In this document: positions 27,790 to 36,609 of the stretch, piece by piece | How the letters are laid out: each line of letters begins with the position of its first letter | Position numbering within the stretch: the first letter of the stretch is position 1 | Source of the DNA: Lachnospiraceae bacterium | GTDB lineage: Bacteria > Bacillota > Clostridia > Lachnospirales > Lachnospiraceae | Length of the DNA: 64,000 bases | Reading direction: 5' to 3' | Assembly: GCA_017619975.1 (NCBI GenBank) | Contig: JAFZRH010000037.1 | Span: forward strand, 1 to 64,000 | Translations under genes and position numbers: made by a program | Notes under the pieces: generated by a model | Database searches by the model: none | Told to the model about the DNA's origin: nothing | What the model saw: only the letters and a program-made list of their open reading frames with translations

Positions 27790-27810
27790 AACGGAACGGA
27801 GGGTTCCGTT
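27790..27810 (+). other. hairpin in the receptor leader
   Basis: AACGGAAC (27790-27797) and GTTCCGTT (27803-27810) form an 8 bp stem with loop GGAGG, 30 bp before the start codon. It may stabilise the message or hide a false ribosome site. Confidence 0.45.
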
Positions 27811-27840
27811 AAAAATCAATAGATCCAAAGGAGGAACAAT

Positions 27841-29478
27841 ATGAAGAAATTACTGTCTCTTGTACTGGCGCTGATCATGATCCTCGGCCTGACCGCCTGC
27901 GGCGAAAAGACCCCGGATCCGACGCAGCCTGCCGGAACCAATGCTTCCGGGCAGACCAACGCGCCCGTTGAGACCCAGGCGCCGGCGAAGACCTACGTGA
28001 AGGAACTGAAGGTCGGCGTAGCCGCTCCGGACCAGATGGATCCTCAGAAGCTGATGAACAACGCTTCCGATACGGTCTATAAGATGATCTACAACCAGCT
28101 GGTCGTCTGGAACTTTGCGGAACGCAAACTGGAACCGGAACTGGCAACGCGCTGGGAGATCAGCGAAGACGGCAAGGAATACACCTTCTATCTGCGCGAT
28201 GACGTGACCTTCTCCAACGGCCAGAAGCTGGAAGCGGACGACGTGGTCTTCACCTTCAAGGAAAGAGCCAAAGCCGTGGAAGCCGAAGGCGGCTCCTATC
28301 AGCTCTCCGACCTGACCAAGATCCTGGAAGACGTCGTTGCCGTCGATGCGACGACCGTGAAGCTGATCTTAAAGCAGCCGAACGCCGACATCATCTACCG
28401 TCTGTATCTGCAGCCCTACTCCATCTTCAACCGCGAAGCCTGCGAGGCGGATGCCGAAAAAGGTCACTGGATCGGCACCAACGGCTGGAAGCTGGAGGAA
28501 TTCATCCCTTCCGAAAAGTCCAGCTTTACGAAGTATGCGGACAGCTGGGTATGGAAAGTGAACGGCGCGACCGCGACCGAAAAAGTGACCTTCATCACCT
28601 ATAAGGAAGAAGGCACCAAGGTCGCCGCGCTGGAGAACGAAGAGATCTGCGCGTCCAGCGGCATTACTACCATCAGCGCCTCCGTCCTTCCGGAGGATAA
28701 ATTCGTGACCGAGACCTTCTCCACCGAAACGCTGAACTACTTCTTCTTCAACATGAAGCGCGGTATTGCCAAGGACGACGTCAATCTCCGCAAGGCCATC
28801 GCCTTCGCCATCAACCTGAACGACATCAATGCCGCCATCTATGACGGCAATGCCGAGAGAGCCGTTACCATGTGGGGCAAGAACCAGTTCGGTTACTTCG
28901 ACGGCTTCGATGAGATCGTGGAATACAACACGGCCAAGGCTAAAGAGTACCTGGCGAAGTCCACCTATCCGACCGGCAACTTCACTCTCAAGCTGTGGGT
29001 CCACACCAAGTGGGAAGCTTCGGGCGTTCTGATGCAGAAGATGCTGCAGGACACCCTGGGCTGCAAGGTCGACGTGGAAGTGGTTGACACCTCCCGTCTG
29101 AACGGCACCGTCAAGAAGGTCATGGCCGATGAGGACGGTCCGGAAGATTACTACGACGCCTGCGTCTATAACATCTCCCTGAACCCGACCGGCAACCGCT
29201 TCGCGTTCACGGTCAACTTAAAGTCCACGACCAACCGTGCGTACTTCTTCGATCAGCAGATCAAAGATTGGTATGACACCGTTCTGGCCATGCCGAAGGA
29301 TGAAGACCGTCTCGAGGTTTACAAGCAGATCCAGATCCGCATGAATGACCTGCTGCCGTACTTCCCCTGGTTCTATGAATCCGACAGCCATACACAGAAC
29401 GTCCGTGTGAGCGGCATTCAGTGGAGCCCGGATACCAAGCACGACTACAGCCTGATCCAGATGACCAACGAATATTGA
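27841..29478 (+). CDS. ABC transporter substrate-binding lipoprotein, family 5 (system 2)
   Basis: A 545-residue extracellular receptor with lipobox LTAC (C20) followed by a proline/threonine/glutamine-rich linker. The N-lobe block (EYTFYLRDDVTFSNGQ) and the central block (DDVNLRKAIAFAINLND) identify the DppA/OppA family. It is the last gene of the second system but has its own promoter and terminator. The last 17 bp up to the stop codon recur at 30957-30973, beyond the next gene. Confidence 0.9.
   Translation: MKKLLSLVLALIMILGLTACGEKTPDPTQPAGTNASGQTNAPVETQAPAKTYVKELKVGVAAPDQMDPQKLMNNASDTVYKMIYNQLVVWNFAERKLEPELATRWEISEDGKEYTFYLRDDVTFSNGQKLEADDVVFTFKERAKAVEAEGGSYQLSDLTKILEDVVAVDATTVKLILKQPNADIIYRLYLQPYSIFNREACEADAEKGHWIGTNGWKLEEFIPSEKSSFTKYADSWVWKVNGATATEKVTFITYKEEGTKVAALENEEICASSGITTISASVLPEDKFVTETFSTETLNYFFFNMKRGIAKDDVNLRKAIAFAINLNDINAAIYDGNAERAVTMWGKNQFGYFDGFDEIVEYNTAKAKEYLAKSTYPTGNFTLKLWVHTKWEASGVLMQKMLQDTLGCKVDVEVVDTSRLNGTVKKVMADEDGPEDYYDACVYNISLNPTGNRFAFTVNLKSTTNRAYFFDQQIKDWYDTVLAMPKDEDRLEVYKQIQIRMNDLLPYFPWFYESDSHTQNVRVSGIQWSPDTKHDYSLIQMTNEY
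29461..29477 (+). repeat. 17 bp direct repeat, left copy
   Basis: ATGACCAACGAATATTG at the 3' end of the receptor gene is repeated exactly at 30957-30973. The two copies flank the first MATE gene and its upstream terminator. Confidence 0.85.
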
Positions 29479-29502
29479 TCTAAGTCACTCTGAAAGGCGC
29501 TG

Positions 29503-29531
29503 GGGGCCAGTGAAAATTTTTCACTGGCCTC
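29503..29531 (+). terminator. terminator of the second receptor gene
   Basis: GGCCAGTGAAAA (29505-29516) pairs with TTTTCACTGGCC (29518-29529), followed by TCTATTTC. Confidence 0.75.
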
Positions 29532-29553
29532 TATTTCTGTAAAGGCGTAAAGA

Positions 29554-30957
29554 ATGGAACGCTTTCGGGACAAATATTTTGGGAACAAGGCTTTTTACAG
29601 ACGCATTGTTCTGATGATGCTTCCGATCATGATCCAGAATGCCATTACGAATTTTGTGGGCATGCTGGACAATATTATGGTGGGCCGTCTGGGAACGCTG
29701 GAGATGAGCGGTGTTTCCATTATCAATACGCTTGTCAGTGTCTACAACAGCTGTATATTCGGTGCTGTCTCCGGCGTCGGAATCTTTACGGTCGAATACT
29801 ACGGAGAGGGTAATGAAGAAGGTGTCCGGAACAGTTTCCGCTTCAAGCTCCTCTTCGCGCTCACGCTTGTCGTGCTGGCGATAATCGTTTTTCTAACAGC
29901 CGGAGATTCTCTAATAGTTTTGTATCTGGAGGGGAAAGGAAATCCGGCCGATGCCGCTCAGATCCTGCAATTCGGAAAACAATACTTAAACATCTCGCTG
30001 ATCGGACTGGTTCCGCACGCTCTTACGCAGGCTTATTCCAGCACGTTGAGGGAATGTAATAAAGTAATGCCGCCCATGGCAGCGGGATTGACAGCGATGG
30101 CGGTAAAGCTGGTCCTGAACTATCTTTTGATCTTCGGATCTCTGGGAATGCCTCGCCTCGGTGTTGCGGGCGCTGCCGTTTCCGTTGTGATATCCCGTTT
30201 TGTAGAGCTGGCTGTTGTGGCGGTCTGGGTCCGTCGAAACAGCAATGAAGTCCGTTCCATGACAGCGGTCTTCCGGTCTTTGCGGATCCCCCGGACGCTG
30301 CGGGCAGACATGATCCGAAAATCCATACCGCTGATGTTGAATGAAACGCTGTTTGCGGGAGGGCTGGCGTTTCTGGTGCAGTGCTATACGACCAGAGACC
30401 TGAACGTTGTTGCCGCGATAAGCATTTCCAATACATTTTATAATCTGCTGTCGGTAACGTTCCGGGCAACCGGAACAGCGATAGGAATCATGATCGGGCA
30501 GCTGCTTGGAATCAGGGCCTTTGAAAGGGCGAAGAAGGAGGCCTTGAAAATGATTGTTTTTGCTGTCATGATCGGTGCGGCGGTCGGGCTGGTTTATATC
30601 GGGATCGCCTTCGCAGCGCCGAAACTTTACAATATTACAGCGGAGGTTCAGTATATTGCCAGAAATCTGCTTCTGGTACAAGCCCTTTTCATGCCGGTCA
30701 ATGCCGCATTGAACAGCGCGTATTATGTGGTGAGAGCAGGGGGTGATACGCTTCTTACCATGTTTCTGGACTGCGGTTTGCTGTTCCTGTTCCAGGCAGT
30801 GCCGGATTTCCTTTTGAGCAGGTTCACCGGGATCCGGATCATCCCCTTATATTTCTGTGTCCAATGCGGCCTGATTCTCAAGTTGGCTGTCAATTTGTAC
30901 TTCGTCAGAAAGAATGGCTGGGTACATACGCTCGTGACAGAAAATTCAGAAGATTAA
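29554..30957 (+). CDS. MATE-family multidrug/metabolite exporter (copy 1)
   Basis: A 467-residue transporter of the MATE (NorM/DinF-like) family with about twelve helices: two six-helix halves beginning near NAITNFVGMLDNIMVGRLG and near ESIPLMLNETLFAGG. These exporters use Na+ or H+ gradients to expel drugs or metabolites. It is very similar to the protein encoded at 32561, but its DNA is visibly more AT-rich than its neighbours, and it lies exactly between two copies of a 17 bp direct repeat, so it may be an insertion. The ribosome site is weak (AAAGGCG). Confidence 0.88.
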   Translation: MERFRDKYFGNKAFYRRIVLMMLPIMIQNAITNFVGMLDNIMVGRLGTLEMSGVSIINTLVSVYNSCIFGAVSGVGIFTVEYYGEGNEEGVRNSFRFKLLFALTLVVLAIIVFLTAGDSLIVLYLEGKGNPADAAQILQFGKQYLNISLIGLVPHALTQAYSSTLRECNKVMPPMAAGLTAMAVKLVLNYLLIFGSLGMPRLGVAGAAVSVVISRFVELAVVAVWVRRNSNEVRSMTAVFRSLRIPRTLRADMIRKSIPLMLNETLFAGGLAFLVQCYTTRDLNVVAAISISNTFYNLLSVTFRATGTAIGIMIGQLLGIRAFERAKKEALKMIVFAVMIGAAVGLVYIGIAFAAPKLYNITAEVQYIARNLLLVQALFMPVNAALNSAYYVVRAGGDTLLTMFLDCGLLFLFQAVPDFLLSRFTGIRIIPLYFCVQCGLILKLAVNLYFVRKNGWVHTLVTENSED

Positions 30958-30973
30958 TGACCAACGAATATTG
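30957..30973 (+). repeat. 17 bp direct repeat, right copy
   Basis: An exact copy of 29461-29477 starting within the stop region of the first MATE gene. After it comes a strong terminator that may once have belonged to the receptor gene. Confidence 0.85.
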
Positions 30974-30986
30974 TCAGATAAGTGCG

Positions 30987-31022
30987 GGAGCGCGCCGCAG
31001 ACAGCTGCAGCGCGCTCCTTTT
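30987..31022 (+). terminator. hairpin terminator after MATE copy 1
   Basis: GGAGCGCGC (30987-30995) and GCGCGCTCC (31010-31018) form a 9 bp stem followed by TTTT. It lies before the convergent M20 peptidase gene. Confidence 0.8.
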
Positions 31023-31043
31023 CGAGTGCAAAAGGGGACGGTT

Positions 31044-32246
31044 TCAGCTATGACAGAAGCCGGCGGCGGTCAGCGCATAGATCAGGGCGGCCTTCGTCAG
31101 ATCCCCAACTGCGATGTGCTCTTCGTTGGAATGCGCGAACTTCCCGTCGCCGGGCCCGAAGATCAGGGTCGGGATGTGGCCGTAGGCGCTGAGGAGCCCC
31201 GCATCGGTCCAGGCCGGCATGAAGCTCATCACCGCTTCCTCTCCGCTCGCTTCCCGGAAGGCTTCCTGCAGCGTGGTTACCAGCGGATGATCCGGCGGGA
31301 TCTCCATGGGCAGGTGCACGTAGCCCTCCTTCATGACGGATTCCCGGCAGACCGACATTTCGCATTTGAAAGTCGGATCCTTGGCAGCCAGTTCGTCCAG
31401 AAGGACCCGGAATTCGTCGAGCACCGTATCGTAATCCTCGTAGGGCAGGAAGCGCCGGTCCAGGGACAGGACGCATTCGCCGGCAACGGTGGAGGGCTGC
31501 GTGCCGCCGTGGATGACCGCGAAATTGATGGTGCTTTCCTTCAGGAGCGGATGCGTCCGCGCGTTGATCTTCGGGGTCAGTTTTTCTTCCACGAGATTGA
31601 TGAAGTCCACTGCCTTGGCAATGGCGTTGATGCCCTGCCGCTGGAAGCCGCCGTGCACGGTCTTCCCGATAAAACGGAACTCAAGCCATTCCAGCCCCCG
31701 CTGGCAGGTCTGGATCTCCATGTTCGTCGCTTCCGCAATGATCGCGCCGTCCGCGGTGATGCCGCTTTCCAGCGTGTCGATGGTCCCGATGCTGTTGTGC
31801 TCTTCATCGATCACGGCGGTGAAGACGATTTTTCCCTGCTGCAGCGCGCCGGTCTCCTTGATTGCCAGCATGGCTTCCATGACGCAGGCCAGCATCCCCT
31901 TCGGGTCGTCCGTCCCGCGGCCGTAGAGCTGGCCGTCCACGATCTTCGGTTCGAAGGGATCCGGCATGTCGTTCGGCTCCACGGTGTCCATGTGCTCGTT
32001 GAAAAGGAGCGTCCGGCCGGGCTTTCCGCTGTCCAGGACAGCGATCGCGTTGCAGCGTCCGTCCGTCACTTCCTTCAGCTCGCAGGGAATGCCGGCCGCG
32101 TCAAAGAACGCTTTGATATAGTTTGCCACGCCGGTCTCCTGCGCGGGAATGCCGCTGTAGGACCGGATGCGGACCATGTCCGAAGTCAGTCTGACCAGGC
32201 GGTCTTCGCTGATCCGCTCCGCAAGGGCCTCTTTTAATGTCTTCAT
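31044..32246 (-). CDS. M20 metallopeptidase (ArgE/DapE/CPG2 type)
   Basis: A 400-residue zinc peptidase or deacylase. Metal and catalytic residues are in FNEHMDTVEP (first His/Asp pair), GRGTDDPKGML (bridging Asp), DEEHNSIGT (general base Glu) and EATNMEIQTCQRG. The dimerisation domain holds the conserved histidine (GKTVHGGFQRQG). The family removes acyl groups or single amino acids from small substrates. It is transcribed against the neighbouring exporters, with a strong GGAGG site before the ATG. It is related only at family level to the M20D protein at 20893. Confidence 0.83.
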   Translation of the reverse strand: MKTLKEALAERISEDRLVRLTSDMVRIRSYSGIPAQETGVANYIKAFFDAAGIPCELKEVTDGRCNAIAVLDSGKPGRTLLFNEHMDTVEPNDMPDPFEPKIVDGQLYGRGTDDPKGMLACVMEAMLAIKETGALQQGKIVFTAVIDEEHNSIGTIDTLESGITADGAIIAEATNMEIQTCQRGLEWLEFRFIGKTVHGGFQRQGINAIAKAVDFINLVEEKLTPKINARTHPLLKESTINFAVIHGGTQPSTVAGECVLSLDRRFLPYEDYDTVLDEFRVLLDELAAKDPTFKCEMSVCRESVMKEGYVHLPMEIPPDHPLVTTLQEAFREASGEEAVMSFMPAWTDAGLLSAYGHIPTLIFGPGDGKFAHSNEEHIAVGDLTKAALIYALTAAGFCHS

Positions 32247-32560
32247 TTTACGCCTCCTTCAGGATTTAAAGCCTGTTTTTGCCGTTTCTTATCTTCTGTT
32301 TTTGCCGGAATCCTTTCCGCTTTCACGGGTACGTCATGCGATTGTTTTTTCGCTGAAATATATCCGTATTTTATCATGCAGCTTTCAAAAAGTGAAGATT
32401 CCGACAGAAAAAACGGGCACACGCCATACTTTTGACAGAATATCTCTCATGGGAAAACTGGAAAAACACGGGGAAACGTGCTAATATGAAAACAAATGGC
32501 GGCAGCGGTATGTCTTTCCGGGCGCCGGCCGGCGGCAGGGCGAGGGAGATCCCATATTTC
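32247..32560. other. divergent intergenic region
   Basis: 314 bp between the M20 gene (minus) and MATE copy 2 (plus), AT-rich at the centre. On the plus strand TGCTAATAT (32479-32487) could be an extended -10. A TTGACA at 32432-32437 has no -10 at a proper distance. I could not place the minus-strand promoter with confidence. Confidence 0.5.
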
Positions 32561-33961
32561 ATGAACATCCGTCAGAAATATTTCGCAGATAAGGCTTTTT
32601 ACCGGCGCATCCTTACGGTCATGCTGCCGATCATGGTCCAGAACGCCATCACGAATTTTGTGGGGCTTCTGGACAACATCATGGTCGGCCGCCTCGGCAC
32701 GCTGGAGATGAGCGGCGTCGCGATCATCAATACGCTTGTGAGTATTTACAACGGCTGTATTTTCGGCGCTGTTTCCGGCGTCGGAATCTTTACGGTCGAA
32801 TATCACGGCACGGGGAATGAAGAAGGCATCCGGAACAGCTTCCGCTTTAAGATCCTTTTTGTGGCTGCGCTGGCGGTCCTGACGGAGCTGGCGTTCCTCC
32901 TTGGCGGTGATTTCCTGATCGGTCTGTATCTGAAGGGAAAGGGCGATCCTGCCGATGCCGTGCAAATCCTTGGGTTCGGCAAAGAATATCTGCGGATCGT
33001 AATGATCGGACTGGTTCCCTATGCCTTTACGCAGTGCTTTACCAGCACCTTGAGGGAGTGCGGCAAGGCCGTGCCGCCCATGATCACGGGCCTGATCGCC
33101 ATGGGCGTGAAGGTGATCCTGAATATCCTGCTGATCTTCGGCAATCTCGGCTTCCCGCGCCTCGGCGTTACGGGTGCGGCGATCGCCGTGGTGATCTCCC
33201 GTTTCGTGGAGCTGGCGGCGATCTCGCTGTGGACAAAGCGGCACCTTGGGGCGGTTCCTTTCCTGCGGGGCGTTTTCCGCTCGCTTCGGGTCCCGGGATC
33301 CCTGCAGTTCGAAATGATCCGGCGGGCCGCTCCTCTGATGGTGAACGAAACGCTGTGGACAGGCGGAGTGGCCTTTATGGCGCAATCCTATACGACGCGC
33401 GAACTGACGGCAGTCGCCGCCGTCAGTATTTCCAGTACGTTCTACAGCTTACTGTCGGTGACGTTCATCGCAGCCGGCATTGCGGTAGGGATCCTGATCG
33501 GGAGGCAGCTCGGGATCCGGGCTTTTGACAGAGCGAAGGAAGAGGCCCGGAAGATGATCGTTTTTACCGCGCTGATCGGCACGGCGGTCGCCTTCGTCTT
33601 TGTGGGGATCGCTTTTGCAGCGCCGAGCCTGTATAATGTTACGCCGGAGGTCCGCCGTATGGCCCGTGATATGCTTTTGATCACAGCGCTGTACATGCCG
33701 GCCAATTCCGCGCTGATCTGCTCGTATTATGTGGTACGCTCCGGGGGGAAAACGGTCCTGACCATGTTCCTTGACAGCGGTCTCATGTGGCTGTTTCAGT
33801 GTCTGCCGGCGTATCTCCTGAGCCGTTTTACGGGGATCCGGGTCATCCCGCTGTACTTCTGGGTGCAGTTCGGTCTGATCCTGAAGCTTGCGGTCAATTT
33901 GTATTTTGTCAGAAGAGGAGACTGGGTGCAGTCGCTGGTGGAAGAAAAATCCGGCGGATGA
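32561..33961 (+). CDS. MATE-family multidrug/metabolite exporter (copy 2)
   Basis: A 466-residue paralogue of the exporter at 29554, with the same length and matching blocks along the chain (for example NAITNFVG, NIMVGRLGTLEMSGV, GAVSGVGIFTVEY, LLSRFTGIR, LILKLAVNLYFVR). I chose the ATG at 32561 because it aligns with the start of copy 1; in-frame ATGs at 32486 and 32509 would add 17-25 poorly conserved residues. Its base composition is like that of the surroundings, unlike copy 1. The next gene, citG, begins 3 bp after its stop. Confidence 0.88.
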   Translation: MNIRQKYFADKAFYRRILTVMLPIMVQNAITNFVGLLDNIMVGRLGTLEMSGVAIINTLVSIYNGCIFGAVSGVGIFTVEYHGTGNEEGIRNSFRFKILFVAALAVLTELAFLLGGDFLIGLYLKGKGDPADAVQILGFGKEYLRIVMIGLVPYAFTQCFTSTLRECGKAVPPMITGLIAMGVKVILNILLIFGNLGFPRLGVTGAAIAVVISRFVELAAISLWTKRHLGAVPFLRGVFRSLRVPGSLQFEMIRRAAPLMVNETLWTGGVAFMAQSYTTRELTAVAAVSISSTFYSLLSVTFIAAGIAVGILIGRQLGIRAFDRAKEEARKMIVFTALIGTAVAFVFVGIAFAAPSLYNVTPEVRRMARDMLLITALYMPANSALICSYYVVRSGGKTVLTMFLDSGLMWLFQCLPAYLLSRFTGIRVIPLYFWVQFGLILKLAVNLYFVRRGDWVQSLVEEKSGG

Positions 33962-33964
33962 TTC

Positions 33965-34918
33965 ATGATGACTGATGGAAAAAAAACAGCTGACGCCGGC
34001 GGGATCGCGCGCTGCGCGGTAAAAGCGCTGATATATGAAGTCTCCGTGACGCCGAAGCCGGGTCTGGTGGACCGGGCGGACTGCGGCGCGCACGGGGACA
34101 TGGATTTTTTCACTTTTCTGGACAGTGCGCTCGTGCTGACGCCGTACTTTGAGGAATGCGCGGCGGCGGGGATCCGGGCGGCGGAAAACGCGGTGCTTGC
34201 CGGCCTGCTGGCAAAGCTGCGGGAGCCGGGAAAAGAAGCGGAGCGAAAAATGCTCCTTGCGACCGGCGGCGTCAATACGCATAAAGGCGCTATCTTCCTT
34301 TTGGGACTGCTGACGGCTGCCGCAGGGTACTGCCTGGGGAGCCGGGAACAGAAAGATCCGGCCGCGGGATCCTGCCCGGGAGAGCCGGAAAAAGAATTGA
34401 AAGCAGAAGAGATCCTTCGCACCGCCGGATGCATTGCCGCCCCGGTGATGCAGGACTTTGCACAGGCAGCGGAGGCTTCCCTTCGGCCGGCGGCGCAGGA
34501 CTTGGCCGCGGATCCGGATGCCGCTCCGGCGGAGACGGCGGGGCTTAAGCAGTACCGGGAAAACGGCTGCACCGGGATCCGGGGCGAAGCGGCGGGCGGC
34601 TTTCCTTCTCTGAAAAACGTCGCGCTGCCGCGCCTGATAAAGGAACGGCAGGCAGGCGCATCGATCAACGATGCCGGCGTGGCCGTGCTGCTGGATCTGA
34701 TCCTTTCGGTCGAAGATACCACGCTTTTAAAGCGCTGCGGCAGCCGCAAAGCCCTGGAGGCGGAGCGGGAGCTGCTGCGGGAACTCTTGCAAAAAAAGAC
34801 GCCCGTGGAGGCGGCCGGGGAGCTGAACGAGCGCTGGACCCAGAAAGGGTACAGCGCCGGGGGCTGCGCAGATCTTTTAGGCGCGGCATTTTTCCTGTTG
34901 TTTATTGAAAACATTTGA
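33965..34918 (+). CDS. citG: triphosphoribosyl-dephospho-CoA synthase
   Basis: A 317-residue CitG. It joins ATP to dephospho-CoA to make the precursor of the citrate-lyase prosthetic group. Diagnostic blocks are VTPKPGLVDRADCGAHGDMD (about residues 27-46) and TGGVNTHKGAIFLLGLL (about 99-115). A less conserved stretch at about 120-185 is typical for the family. It begins just after the MATE stop codon (start at 33965 or 33968) and may be co-transcribed with it. The partner genes citC and citX follow, and citDEF lie about 10 kb further on. Confidence 0.9.
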   Translation: MMTDGKKTADAGGIARCAVKALIYEVSVTPKPGLVDRADCGAHGDMDFFTFLDSALVLTPYFEECAAAGIRAAENAVLAGLLAKLREPGKEAERKMLLATGGVNTHKGAIFLLGLLTAAAGYCLGSREQKDPAAGSCPGEPEKELKAEEILRTAGCIAAPVMQDFAQAAEASLRPAAQDLAADPDAAPAETAGLKQYRENGCTGIRGEAAGGFPSLKNVALPRLIKERQAGASINDAGVAVLLDLILSVEDTTLLKRCGSRKALEAERELLRELLQKKTPVEAAGELNERWTQKGYSAGGCADLLGAAFFLLFIENI

Positions 34919-34928
34919 TCATAGAACT

Positions 34929-34983
34929 CTTGCCCTCCCCCGGATGCGGGGGAGGATGCCCCGCAGGGGCAGGAGGGGGCGGC
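34929..34983 (+). repeat. REP-like double-hairpin repeat, copy C
   Basis: A 55 bp GC-rich unit: hairpin CCTCCCCCGGATGCGGGGGAGG, then GCCCCGCAGGGGC, then a G-rich end. The reverse complement of 50005-50059 (copy D) matches it at 49 of 55 positions. It lies between citG and citC. Confidence 0.8.
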
Positions 34984-35014
34984 TCTTTCGGGCCATAGAA
35001 AAGAAAGGCATTTT

Positions 35015-36025
35015 ATGTTTGAAGAAAGAGAGATCCGGTTTTTCGAAGCGAAAGCGCTTTTGCAGAAGTGCGGTCTGAATCCGGTGGATCGGGCGGATTA
35101 CCGCGTCGGCATCTTCGACGAGGACGACGAGCTGGTCGCGACCGGTGCCCTGGTCGGGAATATGCTGCAGATGATCGCGGTGGATCCTTCCTGTCAGGGA
35201 GAGGACCTCTCGGTCCGGGTCGTGACGCATCTCGTGAATACGGCGGCGCGTCGCGGGATCTTCTGCCTGCATCTTTTCACGAAAAGCAGCAGCGTCCGCT
35301 TTTTTGAAGGAATCGGTTTTCAGACGGTCGCTCACGTGCCCGGAGAGGTCGCGCTTCTGGAATGGGGCACACCGGGGATCCGGGAGTACTGCCGGGAGCT
35401 GGCGAAGCGGAAAGATCCGGATGCATCCCGGGTCGGCGCGCTGGTCATGAATGCGAACCCTTTTACGGTCGGACACCGCTATCTGGTCGAAACCGCAGCA
35501 AAAGCCTGTGACAAGGTCTTTCTGCTGGCGGTGGAAGAGGATCTCTCGGAATTCCCTTTCTCCGTGCGGCTGGAATTGATCAAAGCGGGAACGGCGGATC
35601 TGCAAAATGTGACGGTGCTGCCCGGCGGCCGCTATGTGATCAGCTCGCTGACCTTCCCGGCCTATTTCAGCCGCGACGCAGCCAGAGCCCGCCTTCAGAG
35701 CAAGATCGACGCGGAGATCTTCGCGCGCCATATCGCACCGGCGCTCGGGATCACGGACCGCTTTATGGGGGAGGAGCCCTTTTCGCCGTCCACGGCGATC
35801 TATAACGAAGAAGTGAAGGCGAGACTGGAAAAGAGCGGGATCGCGGTCCATATCGTGCCGCGCATGGCAGTTTGCGAAGGAGAGAAAGCCGTCAGCGCTT
35901 CCGAAGTCCGGCGGCTGCTCGCGGAAGGAAAAACCGAAGAAGCGATCCGCCTGCTGCCGGAAACGACGGCGGCGTATATCCGTGCGCACGAAGAAGAGGT
36001 CCGGAAGTGGATGAAACGTTCATAA
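35015..36025 (+). CDS. citC: [citrate (pro-3S)-lyase] ligase
   Basis: A 336-residue CitC, which activates citrate lyase by acetylating the thiol of the prosthetic group on the acyl carrier subunit with ATP and acetate. The N-terminal 110 residues resemble a GNAT acetyltransferase fold (LQMIAVDPSCQGEDLS). The C-terminal nucleotidyltransferase domain has the ATP-binding HxGH-like block MNANPFTVGHRYLVE (about residues 146-160) and SASEVRRLL. Length is normal for the family. The stop overlaps the citX start by 19 bp. Confidence 0.93.
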   Translation: MFEEREIRFFEAKALLQKCGLNPVDRADYRVGIFDEDDELVATGALVGNMLQMIAVDPSCQGEDLSVRVVTHLVNTAARRGIFCLHLFTKSSSVRFFEGIGFQTVAHVPGEVALLEWGTPGIREYCRELAKRKDPDASRVGALVMNANPFTVGHRYLVETAAKACDKVFLLAVEEDLSEFPFSVRLELIKAGTADLQNVTVLPGGRYVISSLTFPAYFSRDAARARLQSKIDAEIFARHIAPALGITDRFMGEEPFSPSTAIYNEEVKARLEKSGIAVHIVPRMAVCEGEKAVSASEVRRLLAEGKTEEAIRLLPETTAAYIRAHEEEVRKWMKRS

Positions 36026-36567
36026 CGAAAACAGAAAGCACTGCGCTTTCCGCCATGCTGACGGCCCGGGAGGCGCGCTGGCAAAAGCGGATGGAACTGT
36101 CGGAAAAGAGTCCTTCGCTGATCTCGGCCACGCTCTGCGTCCCGCTGCCGTACCGGACGGAACGGGAAGCAAAAACACTTCTGGAGTGCAGTATGACGGC
36201 CCTGACCGAAGCGCTGCGGCAGGCCGGCCTGAGACCCGGAGAGGCCGAATGGCTGGACGGAGCGGACGGGCCGGTCTGTTTTCTTCCCTGCGAAGAAGGG
36301 GCCGAAGCCGTCAAGCGCTTCTGTGTCGGGCAGGAGGAAACGCTGCCGCAGGGACGCCTGCTGGATCTGGACGTAACGGCGCGCGGCGGGACTCCCGTCG
36401 GACGGGCCGAGCTGGGCCTGCCGCCCCGGAAATGTTTCCTTTGCGGGCGGCCGGCCGCGGAGTGCGTATCGGCGGCGCGGCACGCGCCGGAAGAAGTGGC
36501 CGCTTTTGTGGAACGCCTCCTGTCCCGGGAACGGCCGGCTCCGGCAGCAGAAGAAAAAGAAAGATGA
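36007..36567 (+). CDS. citX: apo-citrate lyase phosphoribosyl-dephospho-CoA transferase
   Basis: A 186-residue CitX, which transfers the prosthetic group made by CitG to the serine of the carrier subunit CitD. I place the start at GTG 36007, since AGAGGT lies 6 bp upstream; an ATG at 36055 would cut off the conserved beginning. Family blocks are AREARWQKRM near the N-terminus and, at the C-terminus, LLDLDVTARGGTPVGRAELG and CFLCGRPAAEC...ARHAPEEV. It ends the accessory operon and is followed directly by a terminator. Confidence 0.9.
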   Translation: MDETFITKTESTALSAMLTAREARWQKRMELSEKSPSLISATLCVPLPYRTEREAKTLLECSMTALTEALRQAGLRPGEAEWLDGADGPVCFLPCEEGAEAVKRFCVGQEETLPQGRLLDLDVTARGGTPVGRAELGLPPRKCFLCGRPAAECVSAARHAPEEVAAFVERLLSRERPAPAAEEKER

Positions 36568-36568
36568 G

Positions 36569-36603
36569 CTGCCTAACGAAAGTGTTAGGCAGTTTATCAT
36601 ATT
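36569..36603 (+). terminator. terminator of the citG-citC-citX unit
   Basis: CTGCCTAAC (36569-36577) pairs with GTTAGGCAG (36584-36592), followed by TTTATCATATTTTTT. Confidence 0.8.
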
Positions 36604-36609
36604 TTTTAG

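Noticed and set aside
29461..30973. insertion sequence carrying the MATE gene
   Set aside because: Direct repeats flank it, but there are no terminal inverted repeats and no transposase, so it is reported only as a possible integration.
30864..32237. 457-codon plus-strand frame
   Set aside because: It is antisense to the M20 peptidase, whose metal ligands are intact.
32432..32460. TTGACA at 32432 as a -35 for MATE copy 2
   Set aside because: No -10-like hexamer lies 16-18 bp downstream.
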